Of a stretch of 64,000 bases of DNA, positions 18,485 to 31,835 are shown in pieces. The notes under the pieces are model-generated. The model ran no database searches, was not told the DNA's origin, and saw only the letters and a list, made by a program, of their open reading frames with translations. The DNA comes from Neospora caninum Liverpool. Lineage: Eukaryota > Apicomplexa > Conoidasida > Eucoccidiorida > Sarcocystidae. A program made the translations under genes and the position numbers. Positions within the stretch are counted from its first letter, which is position 1. Each line of letters opens with the position of its first letter. The stretch covers positions 3,304,270-3,368,269 of the forward strand of contig NC_018390.1 in the NCBI RefSeq assembly GCF_000208865.1. The letters run 5' to 3'.

Positions 18485-21078
18485 ATATATATATGTAAAT
18501 ACGACGCAGTCGACATCGGAAGTTGGGTTAAATCCCCCAGCGAAAGACAAGCGTTTCTCTGCTGCAGAGGAGGAGAGACTCGAGAGGCAGAGTGAAGCAC
18601 GGAGACCGCTCAGCTGCCTTCGCCTCAAGGTTGGCGCTTCTCCGTGGATGGCCCGCGATCGGGCTGAAAGCGTGCAGATGCTCGGCGATTTCAAGCGAAA
18701 CGCAGCGTCCGTGTTTTACCTTCATATCCATGACGGCCGACACGGGCACGAACTTTCCTTCCTCGCGTTCGCGCTTCGCTGTGCGCTGCTGGAGAGTCGG
18801 TTCGTCAGTCACGATGGTCACAGCTCGTCGCACTCCCCATTCTGGGAAAAGAAATGGAGACAAAAAGCATCAAGTGACCCCCACTTCCTGAGGAGAATAC
18901 AGGACTGTTCGGGAACTGCACTTCCTGTTCCCAGACGCCGTACAGTCACCCGCTTGTATCCAGAACGCGCAGCACGTGTAGAGATACAGATATGAGTATA
19001 AATACATGTCGATACACGCAGATGCAAATCACTGCACATTTGCATATGTTTTAGAAAGACTTGCATCGACCGAGACGCGCAGGACCGCGTTGCGTTTCCG
19101 TTTTCCCGCTGGCGTACCTCGGAAAAAGTGCACCTTGCGCCTGCGTGCATTTTTGAAAACATTCGTTTGGTCAATGATGACGTTTCTGGGCACCCCTGCC
19201 GAGCTTGCGCGGTCGATCAGCGCGTTGAAGACGGAAGTCGCAGTAGACATCAGTTCTTCCCACCGTTCTGCGTAGTTGCTTTGCCGCCGCACGCCCATCA
19301 CGCGCATCTGGTCGATCACTGCGTTCGTCCCCAGCACGACAAAACTCTTTCGCGGATTCGCGCGGCTGTGCTGCTCGGCCCAAAACGTCTTTCCGCACCC
19401 GGGGAGCCCCACCATCATGATAAATTCGCAGTCCTTCGGACTCTGAGGATGCTCCACCATGTTCGCCAACAAATCCTGGACGCCCGCACCCACCGCAAGA
19501 CGCACAGAGAAAGCACACAAACGTACACAGAGACAGAGGGAGACGAGACAGAGGGGACACAAAGAGACGCGCGGAGAGACGGAGACAGAGGGAGAAAGAG
19601 ACCGACCGAGAAAGGCGCTTGGGAGAGGCGCACGCCTTCCTGTGCACGGGAAAAAGGCACAGGTTTTCGTCTCCCAAAAACTGCGTCTGCAGATCTGGTC
19701 CCTTCCCGTCTCTCTCCCCCGGCATCTGCACGTGTACCTTTTCGGGGACATCTCCCAGGAACTGGATCTTGGAGTTTGGAGGCGCAAACCAGGCGGAGGC
19801 GGCAGAGAAGTTAACTTCGATGTCGACATTTTTCAGGCAAAAGTGAGGGAAGAGTCCCGAGTCGCGCACGCGTGCCGGGAGGCTGTAGGCGGCGCCGAGG
19901 AATTTCCCGTTCTTCGTGAAGGACAGTTTTAAGTTGTCCAGATCGATGATAGTACCAATCACGTCGCCGACGCCGTACGGCTCGCCGTAGTTCTCGAACT
20001 TGCGAGAAAACGACTTCTTCGCAGTGCCGCCGTACCCCCACGAGTCGCTCGACTCCCCTGAAACAAAGGAATCGAGCAAGAAGGAAAACGTCCACGAGGA
20101 AAAGAAGGCTATGCGACGACAGAAGACAGGCAGACGCGCTTTGCAGGCAGAGTCAAGAAAGGACGGAGAGGCATGGTGGGGGCGCCGCAAAAACAAGATG
20201 TGCCTTGTGCGCGTCTCTCAACCTCCGCGGAGAGTCCTACCGTTTTTGTCGCACGCAGTCACCACGGTCAAAGGAGCACTTTTCGCCCCTTTCTAAGATC
20301 CACGATCCAACGCAAGGCCTTCTTATATCGTTACACTCGCTGCATTTCTCGACTTTCTCACCTGTACATTTATAAGGGGTTACCGACATCTATGCAGATA
20401 CGTATGTATGTATGTATGTATGTATGTATGTATGTATGTATGTATGTTTTAATGTGTATAGATTACGTGTGTATATCCTGATGTATGCAGTTGTGCATGC
20501 GTGGAGTATGCATTGCGATTTGTTTGTGAGTCCATTTACGTCGACTTGGCCGATGCGTGTATTGCGTCCAGTGTATGCGGCAGCTGCATGAAAGGCACAT
20601 CGGAGGGACTCTGCGAAGTTTTTTTCCTACCGAGAAAAAGGCTGGTGAGGGGGAGGCTGACGCCGACTCTGCAGACGTTGCGGGTGTGCGCAGGGGTTTC
20701 AGGCATGACGACCTCGGCTGCATGCGTCACCTTTGTCTCGAAATAAAACTGACCCGTTCCCCGCACCCCGTAGGTGGTTCGAATGCCCTTCCAGGTGTAC
20801 TGACAGCCGTTCGTGTGCATGCACGAGGCGGTCAAACCCGTCGCGGCGTCCACTTGCAAGTCCAAATGGCCATCCGCCGCATCGAGACGGACGGGGAGAA
20901 GCGTGGGCGCAGAAGAAGAGGAAGAAGAAGAGGAAGAAGAGGAAGGGGAGGAAGAGGAAGGGGAGGAAGAGGAAGCGGAGGAAGAGGAAGCGGGGGGAGG
21001 GAGGTCGTAGACGATGCGCGGCGGAGGAACGCGTTTTCCCGCCGGCGGCGGCTCTGCTCGGTAAGGCGGCGCCTGCAT
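16907..21078 (-). CDS. hnRNP U-like protein: SPRY, P-loop kinase-like, RG-rich tail
   Basis: Six minus-strand exons: 21078-20631, 20057-19738, 19475-19118, 18841-18720, 18175-18038 and 17488-16907, giving 655 residues with matching phases. A Pro/Ser-rich N-terminus precedes a SPRY domain (about 60-240; GQFYFETKVT, SWGYGGTAKKSF, FENYGEPYGVGDVIG, LSFTKNGKFLG). Then comes the P-loop GLPGCGKT (279-286), the block LGTNAVIDQMRVMG, a Walker-B-like IIDQTNV, and the hnRNP U block TIVTDEPTLQQRTAKRE. The last 193 residues are rich in Gly, Arg, Pro, Tyr and Asn and end in RG repeats. This is the hnRNP U/UL architecture without a recognisable SAP domain. The start ATG at 21078 sits in AACCATGC; upstream frame extension uses only TTG/GTG codons. 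Expected role: nuclear RNA binding. Confidence 0.93.
17864..17891. repeat. (TA)n microsatellite
   Basis: TA repeats in the last intron of the hnRNP U-like gene. The same intron also carries a TG-rich stretch at 17612-17648. Confidence 0.95.
18413..18497. repeat. (TA)n microsatellite with TACA interruptions
   Basis: About 85 bases of TA repeats within the intron between exons 4 and 5 of the hnRNP U-like gene. Confidence 0.95.
20402..20447. repeat. (GTAT)n microsatellite
   Basis: Eleven or more GTAT units in the first intron of the hnRNP U-like gene. Confidence 0.97.
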
Positions 21079-23518
21079 GGTTGCGAGAGGAAGGAGAGCC
21101 GGCGAGAGTGAAGAAGAGGAGAGTTTTGTCAATCACAGAGCGCGTCGTGCCGTCTGGCAGAAGTCCTCGAACTCAGGACACCCACCGGGTGTTGCCGACA
21201 GCCTCTTATCCGGAGGAAAGGAGGAGAGTTTAATCTTCGCAGGCACGCGAGACACGAACGAGACCGTGAGGACGCGCGAGGAACAGAGAGGGAGAACGTG
21301 AAAGAGAAAAAAATGAAGAACTCTGGACGCTTCCGGGAGAAAGTGCGGCGGAAAGAAACACTGCAGAGAGAGAGAGGCCGAAGACCGGAACTGCGCGGAT
21401 CAGACACAGGCAGGGTGAGAGAAGGACGAAGAACGCATGTAAAAAGAGAGAGCGGTTCCCAAAGAAGCTTTTGCAAAAGAGACTTCCAGATTCAACAAAG
21501 GCGGTCAGTTCTCAAAAAAATGCGCAGAAGGAGAACAAGGAAGCGAGGCAACAAGCATGCGCTTTCTTCTCCGACCGCTAGAAGACAGTCAAGAGAGCGG
21601 TGCCGAGAGGCGCCGCCGCAGCGTCGGGGGCGGGAGGAGACAGTTCAGGGCTCAACACGCGACCCGTCGCGGATGTGTTTGTCGAAAAAGATGGCCTCGA
21701 CTGAAAACTCTTCGGCAAATAGCGTGGAAAACTTGTGCGTTTCCTCTGAAAAAGGGAAACGAGGAGGCGGAACGCAAAGGGCGAGTTTTTTACTTGAGTC
21801 TCTGAAAAAGACGGGCGGGGTTTTTCGATGCTGTTCTCCACATCTGTTGAACGTCTCAAAAGCTCTCATTCGCCAGTCTTTTTGGGTTACGCGACCTTCA
21901 GGAGACAATTGCCCTATATTTATGTATGCTGGAGCTTGCAAAGCTGTCTACCGCTCTGTAAAACTACATTTATAAGTCTATAGAGAGAAATCCATCGGTA
22001 CACAGATGTAGGTAATCTCTGCACGCCGGAAAGTTCAAGAACTCTGTAGGAGAATCTCTCGATCTAACACTGTACGTCACACATGTGTATGTACATAGAC
22101 GAAAACAGACGTACCCATTGGTACACACGTGTGTGCAGTGCTAAAGTTTACATCTTTTCTCCGTATTTGGCTATATCTGTTTTCCCAGCCGGCAGGCGGC
22201 GTGTTACGCGGCAAGTTTGTCGAGATGTGTGAAGCGCATCGCAAGTCTCTCTCTCGACCGCTCAGAGCGCGCGCAGCTCTTCCCTGCTTCGCCCGGGCTC
22301 GACACAGGTCTCCTCTAGGTTCGTTTTTCTTGAAGTGTATAGTTGCCTTTAGGTTTTGAAGGACGCCACATCGAGACAGAGAAGTGTTCCGCCCTCTGGC
22401 AGATCGCGCTTCTTCTCCCTCTTTTTTCGCGTGCTTCTGAGACGTCCAGACACGCGGAAAACGGAGTGAGGGCTCCTCGGGTGAGAGGTGTGATGAGGGA
22501 CAACATGGCTGTCTCTAAAGTGCCTCCAGATTCGAGGGAAAACGTTCACACACAATCTAAAGTCGCGCCTCCTGCAGATGCCCTCGCTATGCGCTTCCAC
22601 CCCCCAAAGGAGAGGAGACAATTGGAAACTTGTAGAGAAAGCTTGACCTGTGGTGAGCCTCAGATCGAAAAATCTGTGGAACTGGACACGGCTCTTTCGG
22701 GCTTTCTATCTCTCTCGAGGGGACACTCCTTGTAACGTGACGGTCATCGGAGTTGAGGGGAGACTTTCCTTCTCTTTGCTCTCTCCGTCTGAGTCCTCTC
22801 TGCTCTCTTTATTAGTGAGCAAGTCGCCAGCGACGCGAGGCTCTACCACGCACTGACACAACACTCCCCTTCTCGGAAGACCCGGGAAACGAGCGCGTAC
22901 ACAGCGATTGACCAGCCTGCTCAGGCTCTCAACAGAAAAGGATCAGGTAAAATATATACACATATATGCACCAAAAGAAAGACGCGCATGTGGAGAGCTG
23001 CATCACTCTCTAGACACAGATATAAAACTATAGATGTATACTGATATGGATATAAATAGACGTTTGTGTGGACATGAGATACGTTGGCAGGGGAAAGTGC
23101 GGTCTGCGTTCGACAGATGGTTCCTTCCACTCCACGTCCGTTGAGAAAGAAACGCGAATAGGGGGCAAAGGAATTTGAGACCACGGACGGGGGTTGAAGG
23201 GAAGGGAGCGCGAAGAAAACGACCAGGGACTGAGGGGGAAGAGGGACACAAACACACCGGCAGGGTATGTCTATACATAAGGACACAGGTAGAGAAGTCG
23301 TTAGAGATACACGCAGGTACGCATATATATATATATATATAGCGAGAGAGAGAGACCGAGACACTGATATAGAGTGACGGCGATACGAATATATACATAC
23401 ATATATATACACGAAAGTGAGAGATAGATACAGACTTAGGGAGAGAAGGAGACAGAAAAGTAGGCACAGGAAAGTAGAGACAGGTATGTATGTATGTTTG
23501 TATGTATGTATGTATGTT

Positions 23519-23555
<37 letters not shown>

Positions 23556-24704
23556 AGGCACCTGTTGACGCCCCGTTTTCTAATGCTTGTCTTGACTCCT
23601 GCTCTCTTGCGCTACCACTTTTCTTGTGCGGGGCGCCTTTTTCTGGATGTTCTTTCTCTCGAGAAGAGGTGCGTTTCTTCTCTTTCCGGCGACGCTTTCT
23701 TTCCGCCACTCGCGGGTTCCTCGCTCGAGCTGGAACCTTTGTGCTGTTTGTCGCGTGTGTCGCGGAGCGCGTTTGCGAGGCCATGCACAGACAGACATGT
23801 CCACGTGGCGAACAGAGCCTTTTCTCGGTTTTTCTCTTCTCTGTGCTCTTCACCTTGGCTGCTTTAACCGTCCAGAAGTCGCCTGCGCTTTGGTTTTTCT
23901 TTTTTGCGCTCATCTCTTCGCCGCGTGTCTCGCGCGTCGTTTCGTCGCAGCCTACCCCTCGCGTTTCTTCGCACCGCGCTCTCAGCTTCTTCCGTCTTTT
24001 CTCTCGTCTCCTCAGCGCAACTTTGAAAACGTGGACACAGAACCGCGAAAACCAGAAACCGCCCAGAATCCGGGAGAGCAGTGCGCCAAAGTTTCTCTTT
24101 CCTCTTGCTTCTCGCTCCTTTTCCCCTGGTTCTCTCTTTTCGTGGGCTCTTGCCCCGTGCGGAGTGTTGTCTTTTTTGAGGCGAGAAATCGCAGAAGAAG
24201 CCGCAGAGACTGGCGACAGCCATGGGTGTTTAAAAATAGAACTTCTGTTTTTTCCTGATTCCGTGCGAGTCGCGAAAGATCGCGGAAAGAAGCATGTGTG
24301 TCACCTTGTCGACTTTTTAGGGTGTATGAAGACTGCTTCGTCCTCGTGAAAACGCACGGTCGCGCGCGTTCTTCGCTTTCTTCGCGAAAAGACCAACGCG
24401 AGACACCAAAACAAAAGGGAAGAAACAAAAGGGACTCCTCCACTGGAGCACTTCTCTTTTTTCTCGCCGTCTTGTCCACAGTGCGGTCCTGAAAAGCACG
24501 CCTCTTGTCCCTTGCTGTCCTTTGTCTCTCTGCTACCAACTCCGGTATTTTCCATCTCACTGCCTCTCTCTCCTTGGCCCTCTTATTGCCTCGCTGTCTC
24601 TCCTTGCGTGACTGTGTTTCCCGAATTCCCTGTTCTCCCCCCTTGCCACTGAGGGAAAAGAAAAGTGAGACACTTTCTTCCCCGCAATTGATGCTCAAGT
24701 CACC
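21079..24704. promoter_or_regulatory. Divergent 5' region between the hnRNP U-like and UBA1 genes
   Basis: 3.6 kb between two head-to-head start codons. The part next to the hnRNP U-like gene (21079-21700) is purine-rich on plus; the part next to UBA1 (23560-24700) is pyrimidine-rich on plus. Each matches a leader transcribed away from the centre. Microsatellites lie at 23326-23341 and 23484-23556. The long plus frames at 23620-24350 have Phe/Ser/Arg-rich composition and no domain, so they are treated as leader or intron. Confidence 0.5.
23484..23556. repeat. (GTAT)n / (TA)n microsatellite
   Basis: GTAT and TTGT units followed by about 30 bases of TA repeats, upstream of UBA1. Confidence 0.95.
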
Positions 24705-25087
24705 ATGGCGACAACGCAGGACAGTTCCAGCGCCGCCGCGCGTATAGACACAGACTTGTACAGCCGACAAATCGGCGCTTTCGGCCTCGAAACGATGGGA
24801 AAACTCATCACTCTACGCGTCCTCATCTCGGGACTGCGAGGCGCTGGCGCTGAATGCGGTAAGAAATCGCACTCTCCTACATATTTGTCTATACAGCTGT
24901 TCATCGACAAAGCGAACTCAGGACTACCCCGCTATGCCCACATCTATATCTATCTATATATATGAATGTCATTGTGTCTGTATTTGTGTAGGAGTCTGCA
25001 CATCTGATGTGTATCGTGTGCAACGCAACGCTGAACTCTACCCTCGCATGAGAATGTGCAAGGGTGCATATATGTGTAACTAATTTG

Positions 25088-25120
<33 letters not shown>

Positions 25121-25661
25121 TATATATAATATAGGTATATGTATATATATATACGTATGTATATATGTTGAAGGGGTGACCATATATATATATATATATG
25201 TCTATGTAGAAGCTTGGATACCTATAAACACGTATATGCGCATGTATATACGTGTAAGTTTACACGTATATACATGCGCATATGCATCCATGAATATGCA
25301 TGCATGCATGGCTTTTTTGTAGAGGCGAGAGGAGGTGGGGCCCAGTGCGGAAGGCGTCCCTGACTCGAGCCTTTTCGTCGCTTGGGAAACCAGGAGCCGT
25401 GCATCTCCTTGAAAGGCCCTCGGTCGCCACTTTTCAAACTCTCGCATGCATTCCCCGATAGTCGGGCGTCTCCTCTGTCGACACGCATGCAGTGCGTTAT
25501 CTTGTGGAAATGCATTCTCTACACATGGGCACTGATCTATACACAAACACATGCACATACTCATGTACATTTACTCCTCAGACTTCTCTATACTTCTGAC
25601 ATGCTTCTCTATGTAACTCTCACTGTACAGACGTCTCTACATGTTCGTGTACACGCTTCTA

Positions 25662-25694
<33 letters not shown>

Positions 25695-27855
25695 GTATAT
25701 ATATGTATATATGTATACGTGTGTATATTTGGGGTGAGCCTTGGCGTTGTTCTGTTTTTTTCAGCGAAGAACTTGATCTTGGCGGGGCCCAACACCGTGG
25801 TCCTTCACGACCCTGCGCCGTGCGAAATGCGAGATCTGGGGAGCAACTTTTGCCTCACCGAGGCGCACGTGCAAAAGAGGCTGAGTCGAGCAGAAGCCTG
25901 CAAAAACGACTTGGCCGAACTCAACCAATATGTCACTGTCGAGGTTCTGCCTGACGCCAAACTCACAGAGGTACCGGACACACGCCTGCGCGAGAGGCGG
26001 ACGATCTCTGTTCAAAGGATCCTTCGACACAGAAAACCGAACGATGCGCTTTTTCAAGCGGCACAGGCCGTCGAAAGCGGGAGAGAGAGAGACGCAAAAA
26101 AGGCCCATCGGGGGGAGACGTCCGAGCTGCATGCGCGTCGAGGATTTCAACATGGACGCAGACACTCCGAACGGCTTTTTCGTTCATAAACGCACATGTG
26201 GAGCGGTATACACAGCGGTGTGCGTAGACATTCGTCTACATGTTTATAAACATCTTCATTTCGACGTGAACAGATGTGTCTCTTTTTCTGGCATCTCCAC
26301 TTTTGCTTCTCCGTGGATGTGGCGGTGTCCCCTTCCGGCGCACAGAACTGCCTGAAGCATCTCCTCCTAGATAGGCAGAGACGGAGGGCGTTGCCGTGCA
26401 TCGTTAGAAACCGCGTCCGTTCCGCTTGCAGCTTGCGTTCGAAGACTGCGTGTTTTTCAGGAAATCGTGGCGCGCTTCGACGTGGTGATTGTGACGGAGG
26501 CCGGGAACGAGGAGCTGAAGCTCTACAACAGGTTCTGTCGCGCGGCGCCTCGGCCGGTCGGTTTTGTGGCGACGAATGTGTTTGGCCTGGCGGCGTCGAT
26601 CTTTGTGGATTTTGGCGAGCGGTTCGTGTGTCTAGACAGCGACGGGGAAGAGCCGAAGGAGGTGATTGTCGCGGGCATTACTCACGAGCGCGCGGCGACA
26701 GTCCACACACACACGGACAAGTTGCTGCCTTTCCAGGAAGGCGACTTTGTTGTGTTTCGCGAAGTGCAAGGCATGGAGGAAATCAACGATCTGCCGCCGA
26801 TGCCGATTCGCGTGACGGGGAAACACAGCTTCCAGATCGGCGACACCTCAGCCTTCTCGCCGTACGCCTCTGGAGGGATTGCTCGTCAAGTGAAGATGCC
26901 CAAGACGATCCCTTTCAAGTCCTACGAGGCGGCGTGCCGCGCGCCGGTTGCAGATGGCGAGGCGATGCTGATTGTCCCCGACTTGGGAAAGTTCGGGAGG
27001 TCGGAGCAGCTGCATCTGGCCTTCCAGGCAGTGCTGAACTTCCGGGATCAGAGCGGAAACGACGCGCTTCCCCATCCGCTCGACGCCGCGCGCGCGGGTC
27101 TCCACCGGCAAGCTGTGGCGGCGTGCGTCGCGGAGGCGAAGCGCCTGAACGAGGAGGCGCGGCTTCGCGCAGAAGAGGAAGGGAAGAAAGGGGACCACGG
27201 CGAGAAGGGCATTGTTTTCGTCGATGAGGTCGACGAGAAAATCGTGTCAAACGTCGCAGCCTTCGCGCAGTGCGAGATCTCGCCGATGGCTGCCTTTGTC
27301 GGCGGCGTCGTTGCACAAGAAGTCGTCAAGTTCACTGGAAAGTACACCCCTCTCCGCGGTTTCCTGTACATGGACGCCTTCGAGACGTTCCTCCCGCCCG
27401 AGGCGAAGGCGGCGATTGTCCAGGACACGAAGAACGTTGCGAGCTTCTCGCTCCAGAGCCGCTACGCAGACCAAGTCGCCCTCTTCGGCCCGGAGTTCCA
27501 AAACCACCTCGGCCGCATGCACGCATTCGTCGTCGGCGCAGGCGCTCTCGGATGCGAACTCTTGAAAAGCCTGGCCCTCATGGGCTGCGGATGCGGCCCA
27601 GAGAAGGAGGGGAAAATCACCGTCACCGACATGGACCGAATCGAGGTCTCAAACCTCAATCGCCAGTTCCTCTTCCGCAGAGAACACGTCGGAAAAGCGA
27701 AGAGCGTGACTGCAGCCGCCTCAGCGCGAGCTATGAATCCGGATCTACAGGTGAGAGAGTCGCCGTCCCTACGTCAAAAAGCGGCGCTCCCCTCGGGGTT
27801 TCCACCTCCCTATACACTGCAAACATAAATATACATATATATATATATGTATATA

Positions 27856-27887
<32 letters not shown>

Positions 27888-30800
27888 CGTATATCCATGC
27901 AGCTCTGATGTGGACAAGTTGCGTCGTTGCAAGGAAGTCGTATGTTGAATTTCACAGTGCAAAATCGTATGTTGAACTCGAGTGGAAGGGCGCGTGCAGA
28001 CGCAAATCTTTTTGGACGCAGAGCCCGCCAGGCATCCAGTTCTCGTTCAAAAAGTCGCGAGGCTCTCGCGCGGAGGCACTTGAAGCTTGCCGTCACACAC
28101 ACACAAACGCGCAGCCAAACGGTCACCCTCGTTTTTCATATAGATAGATAGATACATATATGTATGTATACATCGGCAGATATGTGTGCGTGTATATATC
28201 CTTATGTGGCGAGATTGAGAGAGAGATTGAGGGGAATGAATGGATGCACAGAGATTGAGGTAAACGGACGCACCAGAGTAGATGGATGTAGCCTCAAGGG
28301 AGAACAAAGGTGGGTTCTGTGGGTGATGGAGCGGTTTCAGCAGATCGAAAGTTTGAGTTCCTTTTGCGGGTCGTCCCCGTGCAGGGGGCGGGGCGAGAAG
28401 GAGGCGTGTGTCAAAGAGAAGGGATGTTTTTAGCCGGGACGTTAGTGGCTAAAACAGATAACCGAGTAGCAACGTAGATGCGCAGGTGGACGTAATTATA
28501 ATCCCTGTACGGTTTGTACGTACTTGACTCCTCAGTTGCGTGCCCATGACAGCTTTGCAAAGCTGCTCCCCGTTCTGTGTCTGTTCCTTTGCCTGCAGAT
28601 TGTCGCTCTGGAGGATCGCATGGGCGTCGAGACGGAGGCGACAGTCTTCACAGACGATTTCTGGCAAGGCCAGCAAATCATCATCAATGCTCTCGACAAC
28701 ATCCAGGTGAGAACTGCGCCGGATTTCTCGTCCACTTTCCTCCGCTGTCCAGCGTCTTTTTTGGGTTTCGAGACACTCGGGCACAGGGCTCGCGTGTCTC
28801 GAAACCAGTACAGCGAGCGCCGCGTCTCTCTTTCCCTTTCAACTGGCTGCGGAAAGAGGAAACGCGTGAAAACTGGCGACTCTCTGTTTCGTTTGTGCGG
28901 AACTTTGCAGACTCGACAGTATGTGGACGGCCGGTGCGTGTGGTTCGGCTTGCCGCTCCTGGAGAGCGGCACGCTCGGAACAAAGGGCAACGTCCAGGTA
29001 CGCTCTCTCGCGTCTTTTCCTGCCTCTGAAAGCTTTCCTCGCATCCTCACTTTGCAGCGCGTCCGTCGCCAGTGTTTCTCTCTCTTTTTCTTACCTGTTG
29101 CGCGGCTCTTCTCTGTGTATCCTTTTCATGCTTTAAGGACCGTTCTCTCGATCGCTTTGACGTTGTAAGGTGCGCGTCTCTCCGCGTCGGTGCTTTCCGG
29201 CCTTTCTCTGCACATCTCTCTGCTGCCGTGGCCTCGTTTTTTTGTGCTGTCCCCCGCTCTGTCTCCAGGTCGTGTTGCCCTCGTTGACGCAGTGCTACTC
29301 CGACAGCGCCGATCCGCCTGAGGACTCGATTCCCCTCTGCACGTTGCGCCACTTCCCGCATGCAATCGAGCACACCATCGAGTGGGCCCGCGACTGCTTC
29401 CAAGGCGTCTTTTGCGACGCTGTCGGCGAGCCGAACAAATTCAGAGAAAACCCCGAAAAGTACCTCGAACGCCTCAGAGGAGGTCAGAGCTCACACGGGC
29501 AATCTTTCAGAACAACCTCTTCCGCAAACAGCCACACATACACCTCCAGAGACCTCTCTGTTTACACATATATAACAATTATAGAATGCAAGTAAACGTA
29601 TATACATATACATATATACATATACATACATGTATATATATATACATAGTACATGTGCGGGTATTCAGTGTGGGACCCCGAGTTCTCGGATCAAGGAGGT
29701 GGGGCGCATTCCGTATATATACACATGTATAAGTACCGGTTTTAAGTATTTGGATCTCGGGATGCGAAACTGCGTGGAGTTTTTCTTTGGGGCTTGGCTG
29801 CCTTCGGGACGGTTCGGAACAAGTGTGGTGCCTTTGTTTTTTCTCCTGTGCCTCCTTTCCTCGTTTTTCACTGTCTCGCTGCGTCGACGGCTCTGGCGTC
29901 TGCAGAGGGCATTCTCTCGGTCCAGAAGGATAGACTGGAGAAGATTCGTGATCTGATCTCTCAGTGGCAAGACAAGGACACAAAAGCCTTCTCTCCGCCC
30001 TCCTTCGAGCGATGCGTCGAGAAGGCCGTTCTTCTCTTCCAAGACTTGTTCTTTAACCAGATTTCGCAGCTTCTCTACTCCTTCCCCCTCGACCACCGCA
30101 CCTCTGAGGGGACTCTCTTCTGGGCTCCGCCCAAGAGGCCACCCACGCCGATTTCCTTCGACGCAAACGACCCGGCTGCGCTCGACTTTGTTGTGGCTGC
30201 CTCCAACCTCTTTGCATTCAACTTTGTAAGTTACACACGCGAAGATCGAGGCAGAAGACACGTCCGCGGAGACGGGACGAAGGAGCCTGGCCCGTCGGAA
30301 CAGTCGGCTCCTCCAGCTTCGCCCGATACTCTCGCCTTCGCCTTTCTGGGCGCAGACCCTCTCTCTCCCTCCCACTCCCTGTCTCTCTCCCTCCCCCTGC
30401 GTCGCGCCAGCATTCTTCCTCTTGTCTCTCTTTGTTGTGCATGTCTTTCTGCCTACGCATCTCTATTGTTTTTCGCTCTCCCTTTCTCCCTGTTCTTCCG
30501 CTCCCGCTCGCCCGTCCTCTTACAGTTTCTCAGTGTTCGCGGTTTTCTCTTGTGTCTGTCTCTCGCATTCTTTTCTTAGGGCCTGTCCGCAGTTAGGGAC
30601 AGGGCGAAGATCCAGGCGATTGCGGCGCAAGTGGCGATTCCTCAGTTCACACCCAAGAGGCTGCAGATCAACACGGACGAAACGGAGCAAAAGCCGAACG
30701 GGAATGGCGCTCAGGCTGGAGCCTCCGTCCCTGCGCCCGCCCGACTGAGTCTCTCTCTGAGCACCGAAGCGGAGGAAGAAACTGTCGCGCGCCTGGAAAA

Positions 30801-31766
30801 GGATCTCCTCGCCACGAGTGAGTGAACCGGCAACTGGAACCGAAAGGGAAGCAGCTGCCGGTCGTTGTCTTCACGCTGCGCAGGGACGGCCGGTGGCCTT
30901 GACTCTTTTCGGGAAACGGACAGAGCAGCCCGTGTCTCCGCAGCTGTGGCTGAGCAGCTAGGAAAACCCTGGAAGGAGAGTGCAGCAGTCGCCGCCAGGA
31001 ACTTTCACATTACACTTTTTTGCCCTCACATTGCCAGTCTGTCACGTGTATCAAGAAGAGAGAGACAAAAGCGTCGTCGCGCGCCCTTACTATGTGTTTG
31101 CTCTCCCTTTCTCTCTGCGCGTTTTCCTCGTTCGCGTCTTTTCTCTTCTTTCTGTCCACGTCTCTTCCTTCTCGCGTCCATTACGCCAGTCGTTTTTAGC
31201 TGCTTTCGCCTTTCAGCGGACTTGCAGAAGATGGTTTTCGTCCCGGTGGAGTTCGAGAAGGACGACGACACGAACTTCCACATCGATCTGGTGCATGCAG
31301 CGTCGACGCTTCGAGCGCTGAACTACAAGATTCCTTGCTGCGACAGATACAAGACAAAGATCATTGCGGGTCGTATCATTCCTGCGATTGCCACCACGAC
31401 GGCGATGATTACCGGCCTGGTCTCGCTGGAGCTGCTCAAGACTGTCACCTACAAACAAAGGAAGTTGGAGGATTTCAAGAACGCCTTCGTCAACCTCGCC
31501 CTGCCTCTCTGGCTCTTCAGCGAACCCATGCCTCCGAACCGAGTCGTGGACAAGGTGCGTCGACTGCATGCAAACCGTCAAAGATTTCTCTCCAGGATTC
31601 GGACACATCTTTCTCGTATTCCCACGTCTCCATCGATGTGTGTACGCTGTCTACACTCTCGCCTACCGACCCCAAACCCCGCATCTGCCTGTTCTATATG
31701 CACGTACCCATAAACACATGACTATTGAGATAGGCATACATGTAAAAACAAACACACCGGTGTATC

Positions 31767-31835
<69 letters not shown>

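Noticed and set aside
21298..21975. 225-codon plus-strand frame
   Set aside because: Arg/Lys/Glu-rich translation of purine-rich leader DNA opposite the hnRNP U-like gene; no domain.
23624..24349. 241-codon plus-strand frame rich in Phe, Ser and Arg
   Set aside because: Pyrimidine-rich leader of UBA1; no ATG-led domain, and its composition is that of a CT tract.
28763..29160. Frames in UBA1 introns 4-6
   Set aside because: They are intronic; conserved E1 blocks lie only in the flanking exons.
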